Assembly: GCF_000003605.2 (NCBI RefSeq)
Contig: NW_003127731.1
Coordinates: 1 to 22,557 of the forward strand
Reading direction: 5' to 3'
Source: Saccoglossus kowalevskii
Lineage: Eukaryota; Hemichordata; Enteropneusta; Harrimaniidae
Length of the DNA: 22,557 bases
Shown one piece after another: positions 1 to 10,556 of the stretch (position 1 is its first letter; the number at the start of each line of letters is the position of its first letter). Both the position numbers and the translations under genes were made by a program. Below the pieces are notes generated by a model that saw only the letters and a list, made by a program, of their open reading frames with translations, had not been told where the DNA came from and searched no databases.

Positions 1-6
1 TTAAAA

Positions 7-62
7 CTGTTGGTCAAAGCAATTGCCATAGCCAATAATGACACAACCATCAATCTTTAAAA
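7..62. repeat. Divergent 56-bp unit at the left end
   Basis: This unit is 3 bp longer than the norm and carries several private changes: TTGGTCAAAG in place of TTTGCCAAAG, ATAGCCAATAATG in place of ATAGACAATCATG, and ACACAACC in place of GCACC. The following unit (63-115) is also unusual (GCTACAGCATTTGCC). The ACACAACC form is shared with the +2 units at 7748, 14055 and 16601, so it belongs to the same boundary class. Divergent units are commonly found near the edge of a satellite array, so the array may start not far to the left; this is inference. Confidence 0.9.
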
Positions 63-101
63 CTGTTTGCTACAGCATTTGCCATAGACAATCATGGCAC
101 C

Positions 102-154
102 ATCAATCTTTAAAACTGTTTGCCAAAGCAATTGCCATAGACAATCATGGCACC
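102..154. repeat. Representative satellite monomer (53 bp)
   Basis: This unit carries the majority base at nearly every position and is used for numbering. In order it holds a DraI-type palindrome TTTAAA (unit 8-13) inside a T/A run, AAAACTGTTT (11-20), the first TTGCCA (19-24), the 8-bp palindrome GCAATTGC (27-34), the second TTGCCA (31-36), and ATGGCA (46-51). Units 19-30 and 31-43 look like an old 12/13-bp internal duplication: TTGCCAAAGCAA against TTGCCATAGACAA. The variant with T at unit 7 extends the AT run to T5A4. Which strand, if any, is transcribed cannot be told. Confidence 0.95.
133..152. repeat. Inverted repeat (hairpin dyad) inside each monomer
   Basis: TGCCAT (133-138) and ATGGCA (147-152) are perfect reverse complements separated by 8 bases. 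The same dyad is present in most of the 425 units. In units with A instead of C at unit position 52, one more pair forms (TTGCCAT with ATGGCAA), giving a 7-bp stem. In units with C at 52, a competing short dyad ATGG-CA-CCAT appears across the unit junction. Whether the structure forms in DNA or in a transcript is unknown; the complementarity is seen directly. Confidence 0.8.
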
Positions 155-274
155 ATCAATTTTTAAAACTGTTTGCCAAAGCAATTGCCATAGACAATCA
201 TGGCACCATCAATTTTTAAAACTGTTTGCCAAAGCAATTGCCATAGACAATCATGGCAACATCAATCTTTAAAA

Positions 275-645
275 CTGTTTGCCAAAGCAATTGCCATAGA
301 CAATCGTGGCAACATCAATCTTTAAAACTGTTTGCTAAAGCAATTGCCATAGACAATCATGGCACCATCAATTTTTAAAACTGTTTGCTAAAGCAATTGC
401 CATAGACAATCATGGCACTATCAATCTTTAAAACTGTTTGCTAAAGCAATTGCCATAGACAATCATGGCACCATCAATCTTTAAAACTGTTTGCCAAAAC
501 AATTGACATAGACAATCATGGCAACATCAATCTTTAAAACTGTTTTCTAAAGCAATTGCCATAGACAATCATGGCACGATCAATCTTTAAAACTGTTTGC
601 CAAAGCAATTGCCATAGACAATCATGGCACCATCAATCTTTAAAA
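275..645. repeat. Seven-unit module, first copy
   Basis: The module is recognised by three rare variants in fixed order: CAATCGTGG (302-309), CTGTTTTCTA (540-549) and GGCACGATC (574-582). The same order recurs at 14216-14586 and 21636-22006. This first copy differs from the other two by a T in GGCACTATC near 414-422 and by TTGACAT near 510-516. It follows the 56-bp boundary unit by four normal units; the 14.2-kb copy follows its own boundary unit by two. Confidence 0.85.
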
Positions 646-1175
646 CTGTTTGCCAAAACAATTGCCATAGACAATCATGGCACCATTAATCTTTAAAACT
701 GTTTGCCAAAGCAATTGCCATAGACAATCATGGCACCATCAATTTTTAAAACTGTTTGCTAAAGCAATTGCCATAGACAATCATGGCACCATCAATTTTT
801 AAAACTGTTTGCTAAAGCAATTGCCATAGACAATCATGGCACCATCAATCTTTAAAACTGTTTGCCAAAACAATTGCCATAGACAATCATGGCACCATCA
901 ATCTTTAAAACTGTTTGCCAAAGCAATTGCCATAAACAATCATGGCACCATCAATTTTTAAAACTGTTTGCTAAAGCAATTGCCATAGACAATCATGGCA
1001 ACATCAATCTTTAAAACTGTTTGCCAAAGCAATTGCCATAGACAATCATGGCACCATCAATCTTTAAAACTGTTTGCTAAAACAATTGCCATAGACAATC
1101 ATGGCACCATCAATCTTTAAAACTGTTTGCCAAAACAATTGCTATATACAATCATGGCAACATCAATCTTTAAAA

Positions 1176-2182
1176 CTGTTTGCCAAAGCAATTGCCATAG
1201 ACAATCATGGCAACATCAATCTTTAAAACTGTTTGCTAAAGCAATTGCCATAGACAATCATGGCAACATCAATCGTTAAAACTGTTTGCCAAAGCAATTG
1301 CCATAGACAATCATTGCACCATCAATCTTTAAAACTGTTTGCCAAAACAATTGCCATATACAATCATGGCAACATCAATCTTTAAAACTGTTTGCTAAAG
1401 CAATTGCCATAGACAATCATGGCACCATCAATCTTTAAAACTGTTTGCCAAAGCAATTGCCATATACAATCATGGCACCATCAATCTTTAAAACTGTTTG
1501 CTAAAGCAATTGCCATAGACAATCATGGCACCATCAATTTTTAAAACTGTTTGCCAAAGCAATTGCCATAGACAATCATGGCAACATCAATCTTTAAAAC
1601 TGTTTGCTAAAGCAATTGACATAGACAATCATGGCAACATCAATCTTTAAAACTGTTTGCCAAAGCAATTGCCATAGACAATCATGGCACCATCAATTTT
1701 TAAAACTGTTTGCTAAAGCAATTGCCATAGACAATCATGGCAACATCAATCTTTAAAACTGTTTGCCAAAGCAATTGCCATAGACAATCATGGCACCATC
1801 AATCTTTAAAACTGTTTGCTAAAACAATTGCCATAGACAATCATGGCACCATCAATCTTTAAAACTGTTTGCCAAAACAATTGCTATATACAATCATGGC
1901 AACATCAATCTTTAAAACTGTTTGCCAAAGCAATTGCCATAGACAATCATGGCACCATCAATCTTTAAAACTGTTTGCCAAAACAATTGCCATAGACAAT
2001 CATGGCAACATCAATCTTTAAAACTGTTTGCTAAAGCAATTGCCATAGACAATCATGGCAACATCAATCTTTAAAACTGTTTGCTAAAGCAATTGCCATA
2101 AACAATCATGGCACCATCAATCTTTAAAACTGTTTGCTAAAGCAATTTCCATAGACAAACATGGCAATATCAATCTTTAAAA
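1176..2182. repeat. Nineteen-unit block, copy of 9550-10556
   Basis: Nineteen consecutive units show the same allele order as 9550-10556, 158 units downstream. Shared rare markers are ATCGTTAAAA (near 1271), CATTGCACC (near 1312), TTGACAT (near 1618), GCTATATAC (1883) and the pair TTTCCATAG / ACAAACATGG (near 2147-2163). The match ends on the left at the 1123 unit, which has GCTATATAC where the other copy has a normal unit, and on the right at the 2183 unit (CCAATCC against CCAAAGC). It overlaps the left part of the 1494-2659 block. Confidence 0.85.
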
Positions 2183-2659
2183 CTGTTTGCCAATCCAATT
2201 GCAATAGACAGTCATGGCACCATCAATTTTTAAAACTGTTTGCCAAAGCAATTGCCATAGACAATCATGGCAACATCAATCTTTAAAACTGTTTGCTAAA
2301 GCAATTGCCATAGACAATCATGGCAACATCAATCTTTAAAACTGTTTGCCAAAGCAATTGCCATAGACAATCATGGCACCATCAATCTTTAAAACTGTTT
2401 GCCAAAACAATTGCCATAGACAATCATGGCAACATCAATCTTTAAAACTGTTTGCCAAAGCAATTGCCATAGACAATCATGGCAACATCAATCTTTAAAA
2501 CTGTTTGCCAAAGCAATTGACATAGACAATCATGGCACCATCAATCTTTAAAACTGTTTGCCAAAACAATTGCCATAGACAATCATGGCAACATCAATCT
2601 TTAAAACTGTTTGCTAAAGCAATTGCCATAGACAATCATGGCAACATCAATCTTTAAAA
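1494..2659. repeat. Twenty-two-unit block, copy A of a 47-unit-spaced pair
   Basis: Twenty-two units (1166 bp) match 3985-5150 allele by allele at a distance of 2491 bp (47 x 53). Shared rare units include TTGACAT (near 1618), GCTATATAC (1883), the TTTCC/ACAAAC/CAATATC unit (2130-2182) and the CCAATCC/CAATAGACAGTC unit (2183-2235). I saw no difference between the two copies by eye. Left of 1494 and right of 2659 the allele order diverges. Confidence 0.88.
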
Positions 2660-2712
2660 CTGTTTGCTAAAGCAATTGCCATAAACAATCATGGCACCAT
2701 CAATCTTTAAAA

Positions 2713-3189
2713 CTGTTTGCTAAAGCAATTGCCATAGACAATCATGGCAACATCAATCTTTAAAACTGTTTGCCAAAGCAATTGCCATAGACAATCATGG
2801 CACCATCAATTTTTAAAACTGTTTGCCAAAGCAATTGCCATAGACAATCATGGCACCATCAATTTTTAAAACTGTTTGCCAAAGCATTTGCCATAGACAA
2901 TCATGGCAACATCAATCTTTAAAACTGTTTGCCAAAGCAATTGCCATAGACAATCATGGCACCATCAATCTTTAAAACTGTTTGCCAAAACAATTGCCAT
3001 AGACAATCATGGCAACATCAATCTTTAAAACTGTTTGCTAAAGCAATTGCCATAGACAATCATGGCAACATCAATCTTTAAAACTGTTTGCTAAAGCAAT
3101 TGCCATAGACAATCATGGCACCATCAATCTTTAAGACTGTTTGCCAAAGCAATTGCCATATACAATCATGGCACCATCAATCTTTAAAA
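2713..3189. repeat. Nine-unit block, copy A of a 50-unit-spaced pair
   Basis: Nine units match 5363-5839 at a distance of 2650 bp (50 units). Markers are two successive T5A4 units, GCATTTGCC (near 2884) and TTTAAGACTG (3130-3139). A three-unit gain between this pair and the 47-unit-spaced pair just to its left explains the change from 47 to 50. The GCATTTGCC unit recurs near 5535, 11206, 17570, 18789, 20430 and 21331. Confidence 0.8.
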
Positions 3190-3984
3190 CTGTTTGCCAA
3201 AGCAATTGCCATAGACAATCATGGCACCATCAATTTTTAAAACTGTTTGCCAAAGCAATTGCCATAGACAATCATGGCACCATCAATCTTTAAAACTGTT
3301 TGCCAAAGCAATTGCCATAGACAATCATGGCACCATCAATCTTTAAAACTGTTTGCCAAAACAATTGCCATAGACAATCATGGCAACATCAATCTTTAAA
3401 ACTGTTTGCCAAAGCAATTGCCATATACAATCATGGCAACATCAATCTTTAAAACTGTTTGCCAAAGCAATTGCCATAGACAATCATGGCAACATCAATC
3501 TTTAAAACTGTTTGCTAAAGCAAATGCCATAGACAATCATGGCAACATCAATCTTTAAAACTGTTTGCCAAAGCAATTGCCATAGACAATCATTGCACCA
3601 TCAATCTTTAAAACTGTTTGCCAAAACAATTGCCATATACAATCATGGCAACATCAATCTTTAAAACTGTTTGCCAAAGCAATTGCCATAGACAATCATG
3701 GCACCATCAATCTTTAAAACTGTTTGCCAAAACAATTGCCATAGACAATCATGGCAACATCAATCTTTAAAACTGTTTGCTAAAGCAATTGCCATAGACA
3801 ATCATGGCAACATCAATCTTTAAAACTGTTTGCTAAAGCAATTGCCATAAACAATCATGGCACCATCAATCTTTAAAACTGTTTGCTAAAGCAATTTCCA
3901 TAGACAAACATGGCAATATCAATCTTTAAAACTGTTTGCCAAAGCAATTGCAATAGACAGTCATGGCACCATCAATCTTTAAAT

Positions 3985-5150
3985 CTGTTTGCTAAAGCAA
4001 TTGCCATAGACAATCATGGCACCATCAATTTTTAAAACTGTTTGCCAAAGCAATTGCCATAGACAATCATGGCAACATCAATCTTTAAAACTGTTTGCTA
4101 AAGCAATTGACATAGACAATCATGGCAACATCAATCTTTAAAACTGTTTGCCAAAGCAATTGCCATAGACAATCATGGCACCATCAATTTTTAAAACTGT
4201 TTGCTAAAGCAATTGCCATAGACAATCATGGCAACATCAATCTTTAAAACTGTTTGCCAAAGCAATTGCCATAGACAATCATGGCACCATCAATCTTTAA
4301 AACTGTTTGCTAAAACAATTGCCATAGACAATCATGGCACCATCAATCTTTAAAACTGTTTGCCAAAACAATTGCTATATACAATCATGGCAACATCAAT
4401 CTTTAAAACTGTTTGCCAAAGCAATTGCCATAGACAATCATGGCACCATCAATCTTTAAAACTGTTTGCCAAAACAATTGCCATAGACAATCATGGCAAC
4501 ATCAATCTTTAAAACTGTTTGCTAAAGCAATTGCCATAGACAATCATGGCAACATCAATCTTTAAAACTGTTTGCTAAAGCAATTGCCATAAACAATCAT
4601 GGCACCATCAATCTTTAAAACTGTTTGCTAAAGCAATTTCCATAGACAAACATGGCAATATCAATCTTTAAAACTGTTTGCCAATCCAATTGCAATAGAC
4701 AGTCATGGCACCATCAATTTTTAAAACTGTTTGCCAAAGCAATTGCCATAGACAATCATGGCAACATCAATCTTTAAAACTGTTTGCTAAAGCAATTGCC
4801 ATAGACAATCATGGCAACATCAATCTTTAAAACTGTTTGCCAAAGCAATTGCCATAGACAATCATGGCACCATCAATCTTTAAAACTGTTTGCCAAAACA
4901 ATTGCCATAGACAATCATGGCAACATCAATCTTTAAAACTGTTTGCCAAAGCAATTGCCATAGACAATCATGGCAACATCAATCTTTAAAACTGTTTGCC
5001 AAAGCAATTGACATAGACAATCATGGCACCATCAATCTTTAAAACTGTTTGCCAAAACAATTGCCATAGACAATCATGGCAACATCAATCTTTAAAACTG
5101 TTTGCTAAAGCAATTGCCATAGACAATCATGGCAACATCAATCTTTAAAA
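3985..5150. repeat. Twenty-two-unit block, copy B of a 47-unit-spaced pair
   Basis: This is the second copy of 1494-2659. It contains the only other CCAATCC unit in the window (4674-4726), which makes the pair specific. Just before it, at 3879-3984, lie two further units of the TTTCC and CAATAGACAGTC type, followed by a unique AAATCTG, so the local marker pair is present twice within 800 bp. Confidence 0.88.
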
Positions 5151-5362
5151 CTGTTTGCCAAAGCAATTGCCATAGACAATCATGGCACCATCAATCTTTA
5201 AAACTGTTTGCCAAAACAATTGCCATAGACAATCATGGCAACATCAATCTTTAAAACTGTTTGCCAAGGCAATTGCCATAGACAATCATGGCACCATCAA
5301 TCTTTAAAACTGTTTGCCAAAACAATTGCCATAGACAACCATGGCAACATCAATCTTTAAAA

Positions 5363-5839
5363 CTGTTTGCTAAAGCAATTGCCATAGACAATCATGGCAA
5401 CATCAATCTTTAAAACGGTTTGCCAAAGCAATTGCCATAGACAATCATGGCACCATCAATTTTTAAAACTGTTTGCCAAAGCAATTGCCATAGACAATCA
5501 TGGCACCATCAATTTTTAAAACTGTTTGCCAAAGCATTTGCCATAGACAATCATGGCAACATCAATCTTTAAAACTGTTTGCCAAAGCAATTGCCATAGA
5601 CAATCATGGCACCATCAATCTTTAAAACTGTTTGCCAAAACAATTGCCATAGACAATCATGACAACATCAATCTTTAAAACTGTTTGCTAAAGCAATTGC
5701 CATAGACAATCATGGCAACATCAATCTTTAAAACTGTTTGCTAAAGCAATTGCCATAGACAATCATGGCACCATCAATCTTTAAGACTGTTTGCCAAAGC
5801 AATTGCCATATACAATCATGGCACCATCAATCTTTAAAA
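5363..5839. repeat. Nine-unit block, copy B of a 50-unit-spaced pair
   Basis: This matches 2713-3189. Two private changes are visible: AAAACGG for AAAACTG at 5412-5418, one of the few CpGs in the window, and CATGACAAC for CATGGCAAC near 5658. GCATTTGCC (near 5534) and TTTAAGACTG (5780-5789) are in the same relative places as in copy A. Confidence 0.8.
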
Positions 5840-6475
5840 CTGTTTGCTAAAGCAATTGCCATAGACAATCATGGCACCATCAATTTTTAAAACTGTTTGC
5901 CAAAGCAATTGCCATAGACAATCATGGCAACATCAATCTTTAAAACTGTTTGCTAAAGCAATTGCCATAGACAATCATGGCAACATCAATCTTTAAAACT
6001 GTTTGCCAAAGCAATTGCCATAGACAATCATGGCACCATCAATCTTTAAAACTGTTTGCCAAAGCAATTGCCATAGACAATCATGGCACCATCAATCTTT
6101 AAAACTGTTTGCCAAAGCAATTGCCATAGATAATCATGGCACCATCAATTTTTAAAACTGTTTGCTAAAGCAATTGCCATAGACAATCATGGCAACATCA
6201 ATCTTTAAAACTGTTTGCCAAAGCAATTGCCATAGACAATCATGGCACCATCAATCTTTAAAACTGTTTGCTAAAACAATTGCCATAGACAATCATGGCA
6301 CCATCAATCTTTAAAACTGTTTGCCAAAACAATTGCCATAGACAATCATGGCAACATCAATCTTTAAAACTGTTTGCTAAAGCAATTGCCATAGACAATC
6401 ATGGCAACATCAATCTTTAAAACTGTTTGCTAAAGCAATTGCCATAAACAATCATGGCACCATCAATCTTTAAAA

Positions 6476-6899
6476 CTGTTTGCTAAAGCAATTGCCATAA
6501 ACAATCATGGCAACATCAATCTTTAAAACTGTTTGCCAAAGCAATTGCCATAGACAATCATGGCACCATCAATCTTTAAAACTGTTTGCCAAAGCAATTG
6601 CCATAGACAATCATGGCAACATCAATCTTTAAAACTGTTTGCTAAAGCAATTGCCATAGACAATCATGGCAACATCAATCTTTAAAACTGTTTGCCAAAG
6701 CAATTTCCATAGACAATCATTGCACCATCAATCTTTAAAACTGTTTGCCAAAACAATTGCCATATACAATCATGGCAACATCAATCTTTAAAACTGTTTG
6801 CTAAAGCAATTGCCATAGACAATCATGGCACCATCAATCTTTAAAACTGTTTGCCAAAGCAATTGCCATATACAATCATGGCACCATCAATCTTTAAAA
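6476..6899. repeat. Eight-unit block, copy A of a 35-unit-spaced pair
   Basis: Eight units share allele order with 8333-8756, 35 units downstream (1857 bp, including the +2 boundary unit). The shared markers are CATAAAC followed by CAAC, CATTGCACC, and two CATATAC units. Each copy has its own change: TTTCC in copy A near 6714, CAAATGCC in copy B near 8505. Confidence 0.7.
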
Positions 6900-7470
6900 C
6901 TGTTTGCTAAAGCAATTGCCATAGACAATCATGACACCATCAATTTTTAAAACTGTTTGCCAAATCAATTGCCATAGACAATCATGGCAACATCAATCTT
7001 TAAAACTGTTTGCTAAAGCAATTGACATAGACAATCATGGCAACATCAATCTTTAAAACTGTTTGCCAAAGCAATTGCCATAGACAATCATGGCACCATC
7101 AATTTTTAAAACTGTTTGCTAAAGCAATTGCCATAGACAATCATGGCAACATCAATCTTTAAAACTGTTTGCCAAAGCAATTGCCATAGACAATCATGGC
7201 ACCATCAATCTTTAAAACTGTTTGCTAAAACAATTGCCATAGACAATCATGGCACCATCAATCTTTAAAACTGTTTGCCAAAACAATTGCCATAGACAAT
7301 CATGGCAACATCAATCTTTAAAACTGATTGCCAGAGCAATTGCCATAGACAATCATGGCACCATCAATCTTTAAAACTGTTTGCCAAAACAATTGCCATA
7401 GACAATCATGGCACCATCAATTTTTAAAACTGTTTGCCAAAGCAATTGCCATAGACAATCATGGCAACAT

Positions 7471-7802
7471 CATTCTTTAAAACTGTTTGCTAAAGCAATT
7501 GCCATAGACAATCATGGCAACATCAATCTTTAAAACTGTTTGCTAAAGCAATTGCCATAGACAATCATGGCAACATCAATCTTTAAAACTGTTTGCTAAA
7601 GCAATTGCCATAGACAATCATGGCACCATCAATCTTTAAAACTGTTTGCCAAAGCAATTGCCATATACAATCATGGCACCATCAATCTTTAAAACTGTTT
7701 GCCAAAGCAATTGCCATAGATAATCATGGCACCATCAATTTTTAAAACTGTTTGCCAAAGCAGTGCCATAGACAATCATGACACAACCATCAATCTTTGA
7801 AA
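7471..7802. repeat. Boundary module, first copy
   Basis: The module begins with CATTCTTTAA (7471-7480) and runs through three T23 units, one T23/C52 unit, a CATATAC unit, a GATAATC unit and a T5A4 unit to a 55-bp unit (7748-7802). That last unit contains GCAGTGCC, one base shorter than GCAATTGCC, and ATGACACAACC, three bases longer than ATGGCACC, and is followed by TTTGAAACTG and TTTGTCAAAG. The module recurs at 13725-14109 and 16271-16655, where it has one extra unit. Confidence 0.85.
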
Positions 7803-8040
7803 CTGTTTGTCAAAGCAATTGCCATACACAATCATGGCACCATCAATCTTTAAAACTGTTTGCTAAAGCAATTTTCATACACAATCATGGCAACACCAAT
7901 CTTTAAAACTGTTTGCCAAAGCAATTGCCATACACAATCATGACAACATCAATCTTTAAAACTGTTTGCCAAAGCAATTGCCATACATAATCATGGCACC
8001 ATCAATTTTTAAAACTGTTTGCTAAAAAAATTGCCATAGA
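7748..8040. repeat. Island of diverged monomers
   Basis: Five successive units after the boundary unit carry changes seen rarely or nowhere else: CATACAC three times (near 7825, 7877, 7930), CATACATAATC (near 7982), ATTTTCATAC (near 7872), CAACACCAATC (near 7891) and GCTAAAAAAATTGCC (near 8021). This density is far above the background. Poorly homogenised islands in satellites are usually older or sit at junctions between homogenisation domains; here the position next to a length-variant unit fits the second reading. Confidence 0.8.
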
Positions 8041-8332
8041 CAATCATGGCAACATCAATCTTTAAAACTGTTTGCCAAAGCAATTGCCATATACAATCAT
8101 GGCACCATCAATCTTTAAAACTGTTTGCTAAAACAATTGCCATAGACAATCATGGCACCATCAATCTTTAAAACTGTTTGCCAAAACAATTGCCATAGAC
8201 AATCATGGCAACATCAATCTTTAAAACTGTTTGCCAAAGCAATTGCCATAGACAATCATGGCAACATCAATCTTTAAAACTGTTTGCTAAAGCAATTGCC
8301 ATAAACAATCATGGCACCATCAATCTTTAAAA

Positions 8333-8756
8333 CTGTTTGCTAAAGCAATTGCCATAAACAATCATGGCAACATCAATCTTTAAAACTGTTTGCCAAAGCA
8401 ATTGCCATAGACAATCATGGCACCATCAATCTTTAAAACTGTTTGCCAAAGCAATTGCCATAGACAATCATGGCAACATCAATCTTTAAAACTGTTTGCT
8501 AAAGCAAATGCCATAGACAATCATGGCAACATCAATCTTTAAAACTGTTTGCCAAAGCAATTGCCATAGACAATCATTGCACCATCAATCTTTAAAACTG
8601 TTTGCCAAAACAATTGCCATATACAATCATGGCAACATCAATCTTTAAAACTGTTTGCTAAAGCAATTGCCATAGACAATCATGGCACCATCAATCTTTA
8701 AAACTGTTTGCCAAAGCAATTGCCATATACAATCATGGCACCATCAATCTTTAAAA
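8333..8756. repeat. Eight-unit block, copy B of a 35-unit-spaced pair
   Basis: This is the partner of 6476-6899. To its right, copy A continues with a T5A4 unit and then a TTGACAT unit, whereas this copy goes from its T5A4 unit (8810) straight to a normal unit (8863), so one or two units differ at the junction. Confidence 0.7.
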
Positions 8757-9074
8757 CTGTTTGCTAAAGCAATTGCCATAGACAATCATGGCACCATCAA
8801 TTTTTAAAACTGTTTGCCAAAGCAATTGCCATAGACAATCATGGCAACATCAATCTTTAAAACTGTTTGCCAAAGCAATTGCCATAGACAATCATGGCAC
8901 CATCAATTTTTAAAACTGTTTGCTAAAGCAATTGCCATAGACAATCATGGCAACATCAATCTTTAAAACTGTTTGCCAAAGCAATTGCCATAGACAATCA
9001 TGGCACCATCAATCTTTAAAACTGTTTGCTAAAACAATTGCCATAGACAATCATGGCACCATCAATCTTTAAAA

Positions 9075-9125
9075 CTGTTTGCCAAAACAATTGCTATATA
9101 CATCATGGCACATCAATCTTTAAAA
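9075..9125. repeat. Short 51-bp unit
   Basis: Two single-base losses are visible relative to its sister units with GCTATATAC: ACAATC has become ACATC near 9099-9103 and GGCAAC has become GGCAC near 9108-9112. The unit is otherwise typical of its class (compare 4356-4408 and 10239-10291). Both losses affect an AA pair, so a sequencing or consensus error is as likely as a real deletion. Confidence 0.85.
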
Positions 9126-9549
9126 CTGTTTGCCAAAGCAATTGCCATAGACAATCATGGCACCATCAATCTTTAAAACTGTTTGCCAAAACAATTGCCA
9201 TAGACAATCATGGCAACATCAATCTTTAAAACTGTTTGCTAAAGCAATTGCCATAGACAATCATGGCAACATCAATCTTTAAAACTGTTTGCTAAAGCAA
9301 TTGCCATAGACAATCATGGCACCATCAATCTTTAAGACTGTTTGCCAAAGCAATTGCCATATACAATCATGGCACCATCAATCTTTAAAACTGTTTGCCA
9401 AAGCAATTGCCATAGACAATCATGGCACCATCAATTTTTAAAACTGTTTGCCAAAGCAATTGCCATAGACAATCATGGCACCATCAATCTTTAAAACTGT
9501 TTGCCAAAGCAATTGCCATAGACAATCATGGCACCATCAATCTTTAAAA

Positions 9550-10556
9550 CTGTTTGCCAAAGCAATTGCCATAGACAATCATGGCAACATCAATCTTTAA
9601 AACTGTTTGCTAAAGCAATTGCCATAGACAATCATGGCAACATCAATCGTTAAAACTGTTTGCCAAAGCAATTGCCATAGACAATCATTGCACCATCAAT
9701 CTTTAAAACTGTTTGCCAAAACAATTGCCATATACAATCATGGCAACATCAATCTTTAAAACTGTTTGCTAAAGCAATTGCCATAGACAATCATGGCACC
9801 ATCAATCTTTAAAACTGTTTGCCAAAGCAATTGCCATATACAATCATGGCACCATCAATCTTTAAAACTGTTTGCTAAAGCAATTGCCATAGACAATCAT
9901 GGCACCATCAATTTTTAAAACTGTTTGCCAAAGCAATTGCCATAGACAATCATGGCAACATCAATCTTTAAAACTGTTTGCTAAAGCAATTGACATAGAC
10001 AATCATGGCAACATCAATCTTTAAAACTGTTTGCCAAAGCAATTGCCATAGACAATCATGGCACCATCAATTTTTAAAACTGTTTGCTAAAGCAATTGCC
10101 ATAGACAATCATGGCAACATCAATCTTTAAAACTGTTTGCCAAAGCAATTGCCATAGACAATCATGGCACCATCAATCTTTAAAACTGTTTGCTAAAACA
10201 ATTGCCATAGACAATCATGGCACCATCAATCTTTAAAACTGTTTGCCAAAACAATTGCTATATACAATCATGGCAACATCAATCTTTAAAACTGTTTGCC
10301 AAAGCAATTGCCATAGACAATCATGGCACCATCAATCTTTAAAACTGTTTGCCAAAACAATTGCCATAGACAATCATGGCAACATCAATCTTTAAAACTG
10401 TTTGCTAAAGCAATTGCCATAGACAATCATGGCAACATCAATCTTTAAAACTGTTTGCTAAAGCAATTGCCATAAACAATCATGGCACCATCAATCTTTA
10501 AAACTGTTTGCTAAAGCAATTTCCATAGACAAACATGGCAATATCAATCTTTAAAA
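9550..10556. repeat. Nineteen-unit block, copy of 1176-2182
   Basis: This block shares all the rare markers of 1176-2182 in order, including the second ATCGTTAAAA of the window (near 9646) and GCTATATAC (10257). It is therefore also a third relative of the 1494-2659 / 3985-5150 pair. After 10556 it continues with CAATAGACAGTC but keeps CCAAAGC, as in the 3932 unit, so the three relatives are mosaic rather than simple copies. Confidence 0.85.

Noticed and set aside
31-36. TTGCCA/TGGCA motifs as nuclear factor I sites
   Set aside because: The palindromic TTGGC-N5-GCCAA arrangement is not present; half-site matches in a repeat are not informative.
102-154. A CENP-B box-like site in the monomer
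   Set aside because: The known box needs CpG-containing core bases (TTCG and CGGG); the monomer has no CpG.
147-272. A 41-codon open frame starting at the ATGGCA of a unit
   Set aside because: It is a by-product of the repeat. It recurs wherever the allele order allows, is cut by TAA when T stands at unit 23, and its product would be the same satellite read in three frames. A at -3 and G at +4 of the ATG are fixed by the monomer and are not evidence of translation.
1141-1150. GCTATATAC as a TATA-like promoter element
   Set aside because: It is one of several alleles at unit positions 35 and 39, found in copied blocks, with no gene or other promoter feature nearby.
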